Positions 7,338-13,343 of a DNA stretch of 13,343 nt are shown in pieces. Both the position numbers and the translations under genes were made by a program. The notes under the pieces are model-generated. The model was not told where the DNA came from. It searched no databases and saw nothing but the letters and a program-made list of their open reading frames with translations. Each line of letters opens with the position of its first letter. Position 1 is the stretch's first letter. Source of the stretch: Bacteroidales bacterium (GTDB lineage: Bacteria; Bacteroidota; Bacteroidia; Bacteroidales; VadinHA17); NCBI GenBank assembly GCA_015486475.1, contig WFRO01000443.1, forward strand, positions 1 through 13,343, written 5' to 3'.

Positions 7338-8993
7338 TCATCTTACCACCAGTATTTTCCGGATGACCTCAATATTTTCCGACCGGAGTTTAACAAAATA
7401 CACGCCGGCGGGCAATCCTGAAACATCGAACCGGAGGGAGTATTCTCCCGGTTGAAGCCGGCACTCATCAAGTGTCCTGATCATTTTTCCTTTCACATCA
7501 TAGAGATATATAGCAACCGCTCCTGCAACAGGAATGCTGTAACTAAGGTTAACAATATGATCAGCAGGATTAGGTTTGACGAGGATATTCACCGACTGGC
7601 GGGAATGGTTTTCCTCTTTGAAACTGCTTCCTTCCACTGCTTTCGCCAGAAAAATATTATGGTCTCCGGATCCGTCGAATATGGCCTGACCAATGATCAA
7701 CTTTCCTCCAAATTCTCCGGCCATGTAATAATTCTGACCGGTATCTGAAGAGCAGCCTATGGGATCAGCCGTTATACTTCCTCCGGCATTTACCACCCAG
7801 TTAAATGATCCCGTGCTGTCCAGCAGGGCCAGAAAAACATTATTTTTCGCTACCGTATCCAGACTGATCGTACCCAACATGAGATAGTCTCTGTATGCCC
7901 CGCTGAAAATGACATTATCTTCTTTATCACACGCCAGATATCTGGAAGGGAAAAGGGCTCCTGCCAATCTGAACGCCTGGAACCAGATAAAACCTTTACC
8001 GGATTTGTACCGCAACAGGTAAGTATTTTTCCCATCTCTCGTATAGAGTGTAGTATCACCAATTGTAAGATCCGCATTATATAATCCGGTCACATAAACA
8101 TTTCCAAACTTATCTGCGGTCATGTCCTGGATAGCACCGACATTTTTCCCGTTACCCTGGACAAACTCCGCCAGCTTCCCGTTCGTTTTATAGCGAGCAA
8201 TAAAAAGATCCTTATTTACAGCAGGTGATACTGTCATCGTATCAAATACAGCCTTGGAAGCAAATGTCCCCGTTATGAAAAGGTCATCATGCACTACTTT
8301 GATGCCACTTCCGTAATCATACGAATCACTCCCCGCACTTTTGGCCCACCGGCAGACGCCGGCAGGATCATACTTCGCAAAAAAGATATCTGTCACCCCC
8401 CCATAACGGGGCACAAAATGATCGCCGAAATAACCTGACCAGCCTATTTCACCAATGATATATACATTGCCCGAATCATCCGCTGTCACCGCATGGCTAA
8501 AATCCTCACCGTTGCTGCCTCCGCTGACAGCCCATTGCACATTACCATCCAGATCGTATTTTGCCAGAAAAACATCACGCACCTTGCGTGATATGATCGT
8601 ATCGGTATCAAAGATCAACGTATCATAAAACTCACCCGTTACATAGACATAATTCCCGGCAACACACATATCTTCTGTCATAGCACCTTCTGTTATATAA
8701 TCAACTTTTGCTATACCGGCTCGGACCCACCGAAATTCCCCCGCAGGATCAAAAGAAGCTATAAAAACACCCTTCCCTTCGGTAGAGATACTCGTCTCCC
8801 CGAAAAATACACAGGTGTTCTCAAATTTTCCGGCAATGTATAAATTCCCGCTGCTGTCAGCAGCAGTTGCTCTTAGTTGTTCAGAAGTCCCATTTTCATT
8901 CGTTACAGCCCATTGCCAGGCATATTGTGCAGGAAGAGTGAATGAAAATAAGATAAAAGATGAAAGCGTGAGTAATACATATCTTTTTTTCAT
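7338..8993 (-). CDS. T9SS-secreted repeat protein, probable seven-bladed beta-propeller
   Basis: This 551-residue exported protein has a signal peptide (1-22, ending LPAQ) and a C-terminal type IX sorting domain (about 467-551). The sorting-domain marks are KPNPADHIVNL (473-483), YDVKGKMI (498-505), LPAGVYFVKL (527-536) and a final KILVV. It should cross the outer membrane through the Por/T9SS machine and then be released or surface-attached. The body is built of about seven units of about 61 residues. Each has a D-x-x-G-N-x-Y-x-x-G-like core, near 46, 113, 172, 235, 294, 356 and 417. It is usually paired with a DVFLAKYDxxG-like strand, seen at about 76, 140, 202, 262, 323, 385 and 446. This resembles SBBP/beta-propeller repeats. 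No catalytic motif is visible. Surface binding or adhesion is plausible but unproven. The gene is visibly richer in A/T than the GH78 gene beside it. It converges on GH78 and diverges from the peptidase gene. Confidence 0.85.
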   Translation of the reverse strand: MKKRYVLLTLSSFILFSFTLPAQYAWQWAVTNENGTSEQLRATAADSSGNLYIAGKFENTCVFFGETSISTEGKGVFIASFDPAGEFRWVRAGIAKVDYITEGAMTEDMCVAGNYVYVTGEFYDTLIFDTDTIISRKVRDVFLAKYDLDGNVQWAVSGGSNGEDFSHAVTADDSGNVYIIGEIGWSGYFGDHFVPRYGGVTDIFFAKYDPAGVCRWAKSAGSDSYDYGSGIKVVHDDLFITGTFASKAVFDTMTVSPAVNKDLFIARYKTNGKLAEFVQGNGKNVGAIQDMTADKFGNVYVTGLYNADLTIGDTTLYTRDGKNTYLLRYKSGKGFIWFQAFRLAGALFPSRYLACDKEDNVIFSGAYRDYLMLGTISLDTVAKNNVFLALLDSTGSFNWVVNAGGSITADPIGCSSDTGQNYYMAGEFGGKLIIGQAIFDGSGDHNIFLAKAVEGSSFKEENHSRQSVNILVKPNPADHIVNLSYSIPVAGAVAIYLYDVKGKMIRTLDECRLQPGEYSLRFDVSGLPAGVYFVKLRSENIEVIRKILVVR

Positions 8994-9027
8994 GACAGCA
9001 GATATATTAGGGTTATTGGATTACAAA

Positions 9028-9058
9028 ACAATTTACAACTTAAATCAAAGAAAATCAA
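9028..9058 (-). promoter_or_regulatory. Possible promoter of the T9SS protein gene
   Basis: On the minus strand there is TTG (9056-9058), a 20-bp spacer, and TAAATTGT (9028-9035). The second box is one step away from the Bacteroidota -7 box TAnnTTTG, and the spacing to the first is as expected. It would start transcription about 30 bp upstream of the ATG at 8993. The region is A/T-rich, so chance matches are likely. Confidence 0.3.
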
Positions 9059-9122
9059 GAAAAAAAGGGTTGTAAAAAACTGTGGGTCTTTTGGGTAAGA
9101 GATACCACCCGGAAATCAGTAA

Positions 9123-9152
9123 ATCATATTTTTTTTATGATCCGCAGATCAT
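9123..9152. promoter_or_regulatory. Overlapping inverted repeats in the divergent gap
   Basis: Three alternating arms of ATCAT/ATGAT lie in 30 bp. Arm one (ATCATA, 9123-9128) pairs with arm two (TATGAT, 9136-9141) around a T7 loop. Arm two (ATGATC, 9137-9142) also pairs with arm three (GATCAT, 9147-9152) around CGCA. The second hairpin is followed by an A/T-rich tract containing T8 (9155-9162). The two hairpins are mutually exclusive. It could be an operator between the divergent T9SS and peptidase genes, or an attenuator-like leader if the peptidase transcript starts upstream. The pairing is directly visible. The role is inferred. Confidence 0.4.
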
Positions 9153-9239
9153 TATTTTTTTTAATATTACATCCCTGAATTTTACCCGGGTCATTGAACA
9201 CGGTTGCCGGCATCTGCGGCAGCCATAAAAAACAGAAAA

Positions 9240-12200
9240 TTGAAAAAGAACATCTTTTTACTGATATTTGTTTTAACAGGCCTGCACCTGTTTTCCCAAA
9301 ACGACCACGTGGTCAACCACAAATTGTTTGTACAGATCGATCCTGCCACCTCAGGGATCAACGTTGTGGACACTATCTCTTTCAGCGGGGATCAACCCCG
9401 GACATTCAGTCTGAATGCTGCCCTTACGCCGGTAAGCAAAACTCCCAAAGCAAAGCTTAAACAGGTCGGGGGTCCTGTCAGTGCCTCCGATGTGGGTATG
9501 GACCGGGACAACCCCGACGATGCCAGTGATGTAAAGCTGCTGAAATGGAAGATCACCGGCTCTGCCACCACCGTCGTGATCGCCTACCGGGGAAAGATCG
9601 TGCCGGAAAAAGAAGATAAGCAGGCTGAATACCAGCGGGGTTTCTCCCAGTACTCGGGGGTGATCAATGAGAAAGGCACTTACCTGGCCGGCTCCACCTG
9701 GTGGGTGCCCGCCTTCGATGATAATTTAATGACCTTCCGTCTCACCACCGTGCTGCCGCGGGGTTGGAAAAATGTATCGCAGGGGATGCGCACGCAGGAA
9801 AAGACAGAGGAGGACAAACACACAGACACGTGGTACTGTGACAAGCCGCAGGAAGAGGTTTTTCTGATCGCGGCCCCTTTCACAGAATATTCGTACACCA
9901 TGAACAACGGTGTCAGGGCCATGGCCTTCCTCCGCACGCCTGACGAAGGCCTGGCGAACAAGTATCTGGAAGCCACGGAACAGTATATGCAGATGTACGA
10001 GTCGATGCTGGGACCTTATCCGTACGGCAAATTTGCCCTGGTGGAGAATTTCTGGGAGACGGGTTACGGGATGCCTTCCTTCACACTTCTCGGCGAAAAG
10101 ATCATCCGTTTCCCCTTCATTCTTCACTCCTCCTATCCCCACGAATTGCTGCACAACTGGTGGGGCAACAGCGCTTACGTGGATTTCAGCACCGGCAACT
10201 GGTGCGAAGGCATCACCGTCTTCATGGCCGACCATCTGATCAAGGAACAGCGGGGAGAAGGGGAAGAATACCGCCGTTCCACCCTGCAGAGGTTCACCAA
10301 TCTCGTTACGCCCGCCACGGATTTCCCGCTGAACAAGTTCCGCTCCCGCTATGACGGGCCCAGCGAGGCGATCGGATACGGGAAAGCCATGATGATGTGG
10401 CAGATGCTGCGCCGCAGACTCGGTGACAAAACATTCCTGGCAGGTGCTAAAAAGTTCTACGAAGACAATAAGTTCAGGTTCGCAAGTTTTGACGATATCC
10501 GAAAATCCATGGAAGAAGTATCCGGCACTGATCTGAAAGCCTTTTTCGACCAGTGGGTGAACAGGACCGGGGCGCCGGAGATCGTCATTAAAGATATTGA
10601 GACAGACCGGTATAACAACGACTACAGAATATTTATCACCTTAGAGCAAACACAGCCTGATGATGCTTTTACCATTGATCTGCCTATCAACATTGCCACG
10701 ACAAAAGGGATCGAGCCCTTTGTTTTCAATATGAACAAAAAAGAACAGGCATTCCAGATCTTTTTGAAAGCACGGCCCGTGAAACTGGTGGTCGATCCGC
10801 AATATGATGTTTTCCGCATCCTGGACCCGCACGAGGTGCCTCCCGTTCTGTCGGGCATCTGGGGAAGCAAAGACAATGTCATCGTGCTTCCCTCACAGGC
10901 AGGGAAAGAGAAGTTCGCCATGTACAAAACCTTTGCGGAGCAATGGAAGGAAAACGACAATGACCACTTCACGATCGTTTCGGACAAAGACCTGGACAAG
11001 CTCCCGGAGGACAAGACCGCCTGGATCCTCGGCTTTGAGAATAAGTTTGCAGGGGCGATGAACACACAGCTCTCAGCGTACAATGCCGGGTTTAACACCG
11101 ACAGCATCTGGTTCGGAAAGGCCAAAGCCGCCCAAAAAGGTAACAGCTTTGTCTTTACCCTGTTTGACAAAAAAGACGCAACCCGGCAGGCTCTTTTCGT
11201 AGCTTTTGATGATCCGAAGGCGATCGCCGGCCTGGTCACCAAGCTGCCTCACTATGGCAAATACAGCTACCTGGCCTTCAGCGGTGACGAGCCCGCCAAC
11301 TTTATCAAAGGAGCATGGCCGGTGCTTCATTCCCCGATGGTCCGGGTCTTTGATGAAAAATTTGCAGATGCCAATGTGGACATCAAACGTGCCCCGCTGG
11401 CGGTCCTCAAACCTGTTTTCTCAGAAAAGCGGATGATATCCACCATCCAATATCTTTCTTCGGATGAACTGAAAGGCCGGGGTCTGGGCACCAAAGAGCT
11501 CGAAGAAGCAGCCGGATACATCGCCGGCCGGTTCAAAGAAGCCGGTCTGCAGCCTCTCACCGGCACCAGTTATTTTCAAAAATTCACACATACTTTCAAA
11601 GACCGGGGAACCCTGCCCGTCATCAACGTGATCGGTATCATCGAAGGGACAGATCCCCGGCTGAAGGACTACCCGGTGGTGGTGTCTGCCCATTACGATC
11701 ATCTGGGAACCGGATGGCCCGATGTCCATAAAGGGGATTCCGGCAAGATCCACCACGGTGCGGATGACAATGCCAGCGGCGTGGCTATACTCCTTGAACT
11801 TGCCAGAAATATGGGCAAGACCGCAAAACCCAAACGTACGATCATCTTCCTGGCCTGCAGCGGTGAAGAGGCAGGACTGATCGGCTCGCGGTATTTTGTG
11901 GCTCACCGGAAAGAGTACATCAAAGGAGAGATCTTTGCGGATGTGAACCTCGACACGGACGGCAGTCTTTTTAACAAAAAGCTCCTGGTGCTCAATGCCA
12001 ATACGGCCAAAGAATGGAAGTTCATCTTTATGGGCACTGACTACACGACCGGCGTAAAAAGCCAGGTGGTGGAAAAACAACTGGATGCCAGCGATCAGGT
12101 GTCTTTCATCGAAAAAGGCATTCCGGCCGTTCAGCTTTTCACCGGCGCCACACAGAATTATCACCGTCCCTCCGACACGTGGGAAAAGATCGACGGGCCG

Positions 12201-12596
12201 GGGCTGGTAAAAGTGGCTACGGTGACAAAAGAGGTGATCACTTACCTGGCCGACAGGGAAGAGCCGATGGCCTTTACCGGGAAGTCTCACACATCCGCCC
12301 GCCCGGCACCTGTATCAGGTTCAAAGAGCGGGAAAAGGGTCAGCACAGGCTCTGTCCCTGATTTTGCCTACACCGGGAAAGGGATCAGATTGTCATCTGT
12401 CGTGGAGGGATCTCCGGGGGAGAAAGCAGGATTGAAGCCCGGAGATATCATCGTGGCCGTCAATGGCCAACGTACAGATGATCTCAGGGCTTATTCCAGC
12501 CTGCTGAAACAATATCAAACGGGGGATATGATCACCCTCACCGTGATGAGAGGAGGTCAGGAGAAAAAGATACGGCTGAAACTGGGGGAACGGTAA
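9240..12596 (+). CDS. Exported M1-type / M28 metallopeptidase fusion with C-terminal PDZ
   Basis: I place the start at TTG 9240, giving 1118 residues, because the protein then opens with MKKNIFLLIF and a signal peptide ending in LFSQ. A TTG at 9204 would add twelve residues ahead of the signal and is less likely. Numbering is from 9240. Residues about 20-445 form an M1-like gluzincin unit. It has GYGMPSFTLLG (276-286) near the exopeptidase-loop position, zinc motif HELLH (301-305) with E323 as third ligand, and a conserved tyrosine near 380. Residues about 533-723 are an alpha/beta-looking stretch I cannot assign. Residues about 725-1010 are an M28 aminopeptidase with all zinc ligands: H818 (AHYDHLG), D843 (GADDNASG), E876-E877 (SGEEAG), D905 (NLDTDG) and H975 (NYHRPSD). 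Residues about 1043-1115 are a PDZ domain (SVVEGSPGEKAGLKPGD). There is no T9SS tail or lipobox, so it probably works in the periplasm, trimming peptides from the N-terminus. No neighbour shares its strand. Confidence 0.9.
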   Translation: MKKNIFLLIFVLTGLHLFSQNDHVVNHKLFVQIDPATSGINVVDTISFSGDQPRTFSLNAALTPVSKTPKAKLKQVGGPVSASDVGMDRDNPDDASDVKLLKWKITGSATTVVIAYRGKIVPEKEDKQAEYQRGFSQYSGVINEKGTYLAGSTWWVPAFDDNLMTFRLTTVLPRGWKNVSQGMRTQEKTEEDKHTDTWYCDKPQEEVFLIAAPFTEYSYTMNNGVRAMAFLRTPDEGLANKYLEATEQYMQMYESMLGPYPYGKFALVENFWETGYGMPSFTLLGEKIIRFPFILHSSYPHELLHNWWGNSAYVDFSTGNWCEGITVFMADHLIKEQRGEGEEYRRSTLQRFTNLVTPATDFPLNKFRSRYDGPSEAIGYGKAMMMWQMLRRRLGDKTFLAGAKKFYEDNKFRFASFDDIRKSMEEVSGTDLKAFFDQWVNRTGAPEIVIKDIETDRYNNDYRIFITLEQTQPDDAFTIDLPINIATTKGIEPFVFNMNKKEQAFQIFLKARPVKLVVDPQYDVFRILDPHEVPPVLSGIWGSKDNVIVLPSQAGKEKFAMYKTFAEQWKENDNDHFTIVSDKDLDKLPEDKTAWILGFENKFAGAMNTQLSAYNAGFNTDSIWFGKAKAAQKGNSFVFTLFDKKDATRQALFVAFDDPKAIAGLVTKLPHYGKYSYLAFSGDEPANFIKGAWPVLHSPMVRVFDEKFADANVDIKRAPLAVLKPVFSEKRMISTIQYLSSDELKGRGLGTKELEEAAGYIAGRFKEAGLQPLTGTSYFQKFTHTFKDRGTLPVINVIGIIEGTDPRLKDYPVVVSAHYDHLGTGWPDVHKGDSGKIHHGADDNASGVAILLELARNMGKTAKPKRTIIFLACSGEEAGLIGSRYFVAHRKEYIKGEIFADVNLDTDGSLFNKKLLVLNANTAKEWKFIFMGTDYTTGVKSQVVEKQLDASDQVSFIEKGIPAVQLFTGATQNYHRPSDTWEKIDGPGLVKVATVTKEVITYLADREEPMAFTGKSHTSARPAPVSGSKSGKRVSTGSVPDFAYTGKGIRLSSVVEGSPGEKAGLKPGDIIVAVNGQRTDDLRAYSSLLKQYQTGDMITLTVMRGGQEKKIRLKLGER

Positions 12597-12603
12597 AGGA
12601 AAG

Positions 12604-12631
12604 AACCAGGAGACAAGAGACAAGAACCAGG
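12604..12631. repeat. Short 7-bp-period repeat
   Basis: Four heptamers stand in a row: AACCAGG, AGACAAG, AGACAAG, AACCAGG. They lie 8 bp after the stop of the large peptidase gene. The pattern looks like the remains of a heptanucleotide microsatellite, of the kind scattered between genes in some Bacteroidota. No gene function is suggested. Confidence 0.55.
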
Positions 12632-12658
12632 AAGGTGGTATACAAAACCTCAAACGCT

Positions 12659-12734
12659 CGCAATTCTAAGGAAATCGAAGACACCGAAAATTTCATTTTC
12701 GAGTGTGCTCGCGAGCGGCATTTCCAGAATTGCG
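12659..12734. repeat. 76-bp nested palindrome (possible three-way cruciform)
   Basis: The outer arms CGCAATTCT (12659-12667) plus GGAAAT (12670-12675) pair with ATTTCC (12720-12725) plus AGAATTGCG (12726-12734), leaving only two bulged bases. Inside lies a second hairpin: CGAAAAT (12685-12691) with ATTTTCG (12695-12701), extended by ACAC/GTGT. Next to it is the perfect 10-bp palindrome GCTCGCGAGC (12707-12716). The element starts 63 bp after the peptidase stop. No T run follows, so it is not a standard terminator. It could be a miniature mobile element, an RNA 3' structure or a protein-binding site. Confidence 0.6.
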
Positions 12735-12780
12735 GCACCAGCAATCAGCGCCCAGTACCTTTGAAAAAGTTTGGAAGATC

Positions 12781-12801
12781 TTGAGTTTGGAGTGTGGAGT
12801 T
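12781..12801. repeat. Second 7-bp-period repeat remnant
   Basis: Three related heptamers run in tandem: TTGAGTT, TGGAGTG, TGGAGTT. The period matches the repeat at 12604-12631, but the unit differs. The surrounding stretch (12735-12891) shows no coding potential or RNA gene that I can recognise. Confidence 0.45.
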
Positions 12802-12891
12802 ATAATACACCCCATCATTAATCAATCCCTCCTTCGTTAAAGCCTCGGTGGGCAAGGCATTCACGCATTATTCTCCCGTTAGTCCTGTCAA

Positions 12892-12908
12892 GAAGCCCGG
12901 AGGGCTTC
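12892..12908. repeat. REP-like hairpin 1
   Basis: GAAGCCC and GGGCTTC form a perfect 7-bp stem around GGA. It is the first of a series of GC-rich hairpins extending to 13131, which suggests a repetitive extragenic palindrome cluster and not a single terminator. Confidence 0.6.
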
Positions 12909-12918
12909 AATTCAGGTA

Positions 12919-12938
12919 GCCCCGGTCACGTCCGGGGT
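12919..12938. repeat. REP-like hairpin 2
   Basis: CCCCGG (12920-12925) pairs with CCGGGG (12932-12937) around a 6-base loop, with a possible extra G-T pair outside. It lies 10 bp after hairpin 1. Confidence 0.55.
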
Positions 12939-12942
12939 AGCG

Positions 12943-13065
12943 ATGCAATATAATAAATACGCAACCCCGGCAGGGGTTGAAGTTGGTCGAATCTTTAAGG
13001 AAGAATTGACAGCACTATTCAGGGAATATGGAATTGATTTTGATGAAAAGTATCTCATAACATAG
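12943..13065 (+). pseudogene. Possible tail remnant of an IS200-like / RAYT transposase
   Basis: A 40-codon open frame starts at ATG 12943 and ends at TAG 13063-13065. Its first half is the translation of REP hairpin 3 and its flank. The second half (from about 12988) reads FKEELTALFREYGIDFDEKYL. From memory this resembles the extreme C-terminus of Bacteroidota IS200-like Y1 transposases and REP-associated tyrosine transposases, which often end in a KEEY..LL...IEFDEKYL-like tail. The catalytic HUH and tyrosine parts are absent, so it would be a dead fragment. The surrounding hairpins fit a decayed RAYT/REP unit. The alternative is a chance small frame. Confidence 0.4.
12962..12979. repeat. 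REP-like hairpin 3 (CAACCCC..GGGGTTG copy A)
   Basis: CAACCCC and GGGGTTG form a perfect 7-bp stem around GGCA. A near-identical copy lies at 13074-13090, about 110 bp away. The two copies flank the transposase-like tail at 12988-13065. Confidence 0.65.
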
Positions 13066-13073
13066 CATGAATT

Positions 13074-13090
13074 CAACCCCGCAGGGGTTG
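13074..13090. repeat. REP-like hairpin 4 (CAACCCC..GGGGTTG copy B)
   Basis: It has the same 7-bp stem arms as the copy at 12962-12979 but a 3-base loop, GCA. It begins 8 bp after the stop of the transposase-like tail. Confidence 0.65.
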
Positions 13091-13113
13091 TGGTTGGGTG
13101 GTTATACCCTGAA

Positions 13114-13131
13114 CCACAGACGTTACTGTGG
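13114..13131. repeat. REP-like hairpin 5
   Basis: CCACAG and CTGTGG form a perfect 6-bp stem around ACGTTA, a loop that itself contains ACGT. It closes the hairpin cluster that starts at 12892. Confidence 0.55.
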
Positions 13132-13145
13132 CTACCTGACTGAGA

Positions 13146-13192
13146 CCCCTCCCTTGCTTCGCCGAAGCGGCTACGCAAAGGCGCAGCGGGGG
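13146..13192. repeat. GC-rich double hairpin with pairing flanks
   Basis: Two hairpins stand side by side. GCTTC/GAAGC (13156-13168) has loop GCC. GCTACGC/GCGCAGC (13170-13187) has loop AAAG or similar and one A-C mismatch. C-rich bases before (13146-13153) and G-rich bases after (13188-13192) could pair as an outer stem. No T run follows. It may belong to the same repeat family as the preceding hairpins. Confidence 0.4.
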
Positions 13193-13254
13193 CTGGCACT
13201 GCAGCACCCTGGAAGAATTACGGGACCTCCCCCCCAACTTCCTGTTTTCAGCTT

Positions 13255-13341
13255 TCACCTTTTCTTACAGGGCAGACAAATGACTGTCTCACCCTCGTCA
13301 GTATATCCGGCATCCCCTTGTTCATGCGGTAGATCACCCAT
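13255..13341 (-). CDS. Possible 3' end or short frame at the right edge (uncertain)
   Basis: On the minus strand a frame open to the window edge ends at TGA 13257-13255 with the tail ETVICLPCKKR, including a CxxC pair. A second frame from the edge is also open and ends a few codons further on in RKGES. Third-position G/C use does not settle between them, and neither matches a family I know. A gene end is likely near here because strand-wide coding could continue outside the window. The frame choice is a guess. Confidence 0.22.
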   Translation of the reverse strand: MGDLPHEQGDAGYTDEGETVICLPCKKR

Positions 13342-13343
13342 CC

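Noticed and set aside
9204..9239. Longer N-terminus of the fusion peptidase from a TTG at 9204
   Set aside because: It would put twelve residues (MPASAAAIKNRK) ahead of a textbook MKKNIF-type signal peptide. The TTG at 9240 gives a normal export signal.
11421..12290. 289-codon minus-strand frame inside the M28 region
   Set aside because: It lies opposite intact zinc-ligand motifs. Its length reflects few stops in the reverse frame of GC-rich coding sequence.
12892..13131. CRISPR array
   Set aside because: The hairpins differ in sequence and spacing. Only two share arms, there are no uniform spacers, and no cas genes are visible.
12912..13199. 95-codon minus-strand frame across the repeat block
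   Set aside because: Its translation is mostly the reverse of the GC-rich hairpins, with TPAG recurring where the two CAACCCC copies lie. It has no domain features.
1..13343. tRNA, rRNA or known riboswitch
   Set aside because: No cloverleaf with a T-loop GTTCRANNC pattern, no rRNA-like segment and no recognisable aptamer core was seen on either strand by eye.

Overview
The window most likely comes from the chromosome of a fairly GC-rich member of the phylum Bacteroidota, probably an environmental polysaccharide degrader. The best evidence is a type IX secretion (T9SS) C-terminal sorting domain on the protein at 7338-8993, a secretion route confined to this phylum and its close relatives. Supporting signs are a TAnnTTTG-type promoter element, MKKx-style signal peptides ending in FSQ or PAQ, and a sulfatase / GH78 lipoprotein pair. 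No tRNA, rRNA, CRISPR array or intact insertion sequence is visible.

Layout from left to right: the 3' end of an unidentified plus-strand gene (2-136); a convergent ABC1/UbiB-family kinase-like membrane protein (146-1837, minus); a membrane-anchored type I sulfatase (1937-3688, minus); a divergently transcribed lipoprotein alpha-L-rhamnosidase of family GH78 with C-terminal chitobiase/hexosaminidase-C-like and PA14 modules (3885-7286, plus); a T9SS-secreted protein of about seven propeller-like repeats (7338-8993, minus, visibly more AT-rich than its neighbours); and a large exported peptidase that joins an M1-type gluzincin domain, an unassigned middle domain, an M28 aminopeptidase domain and a PDZ domain (about 9240-12596, plus). 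The last ~750 bp hold no intact gene. They contain 7-bp-period repeat remnants, a 76-bp nested palindrome, and a cluster of REP-like hairpins surrounding what looks like the tail of an IS200-like/RAYT transposase. A possible gene end lies at the right edge.

The sulfatase and rhamnosidase form the clearest functional unit. They are divergently transcribed across a 196-bp gap, both act outside the cytoplasm, and both end in a similar small beta domain. Together they suggest desulfation and trimming of a sulfated, rhamnose-containing glycan. No SusC/SusD pair or sugar regulator is present, so this would be a satellite of a utilisation locus. The giant peptidase probably finishes extracytoplasmic peptide breakdown with two different zinc aminopeptidase folds on one chain. 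The other genes show no clear link to these two units.

I do not see a wholly new multi-gene system. The strongest candidates for novelty are the M1-M28-PDZ fusion with its unassigned middle domain, and the structured repeat region downstream of it.
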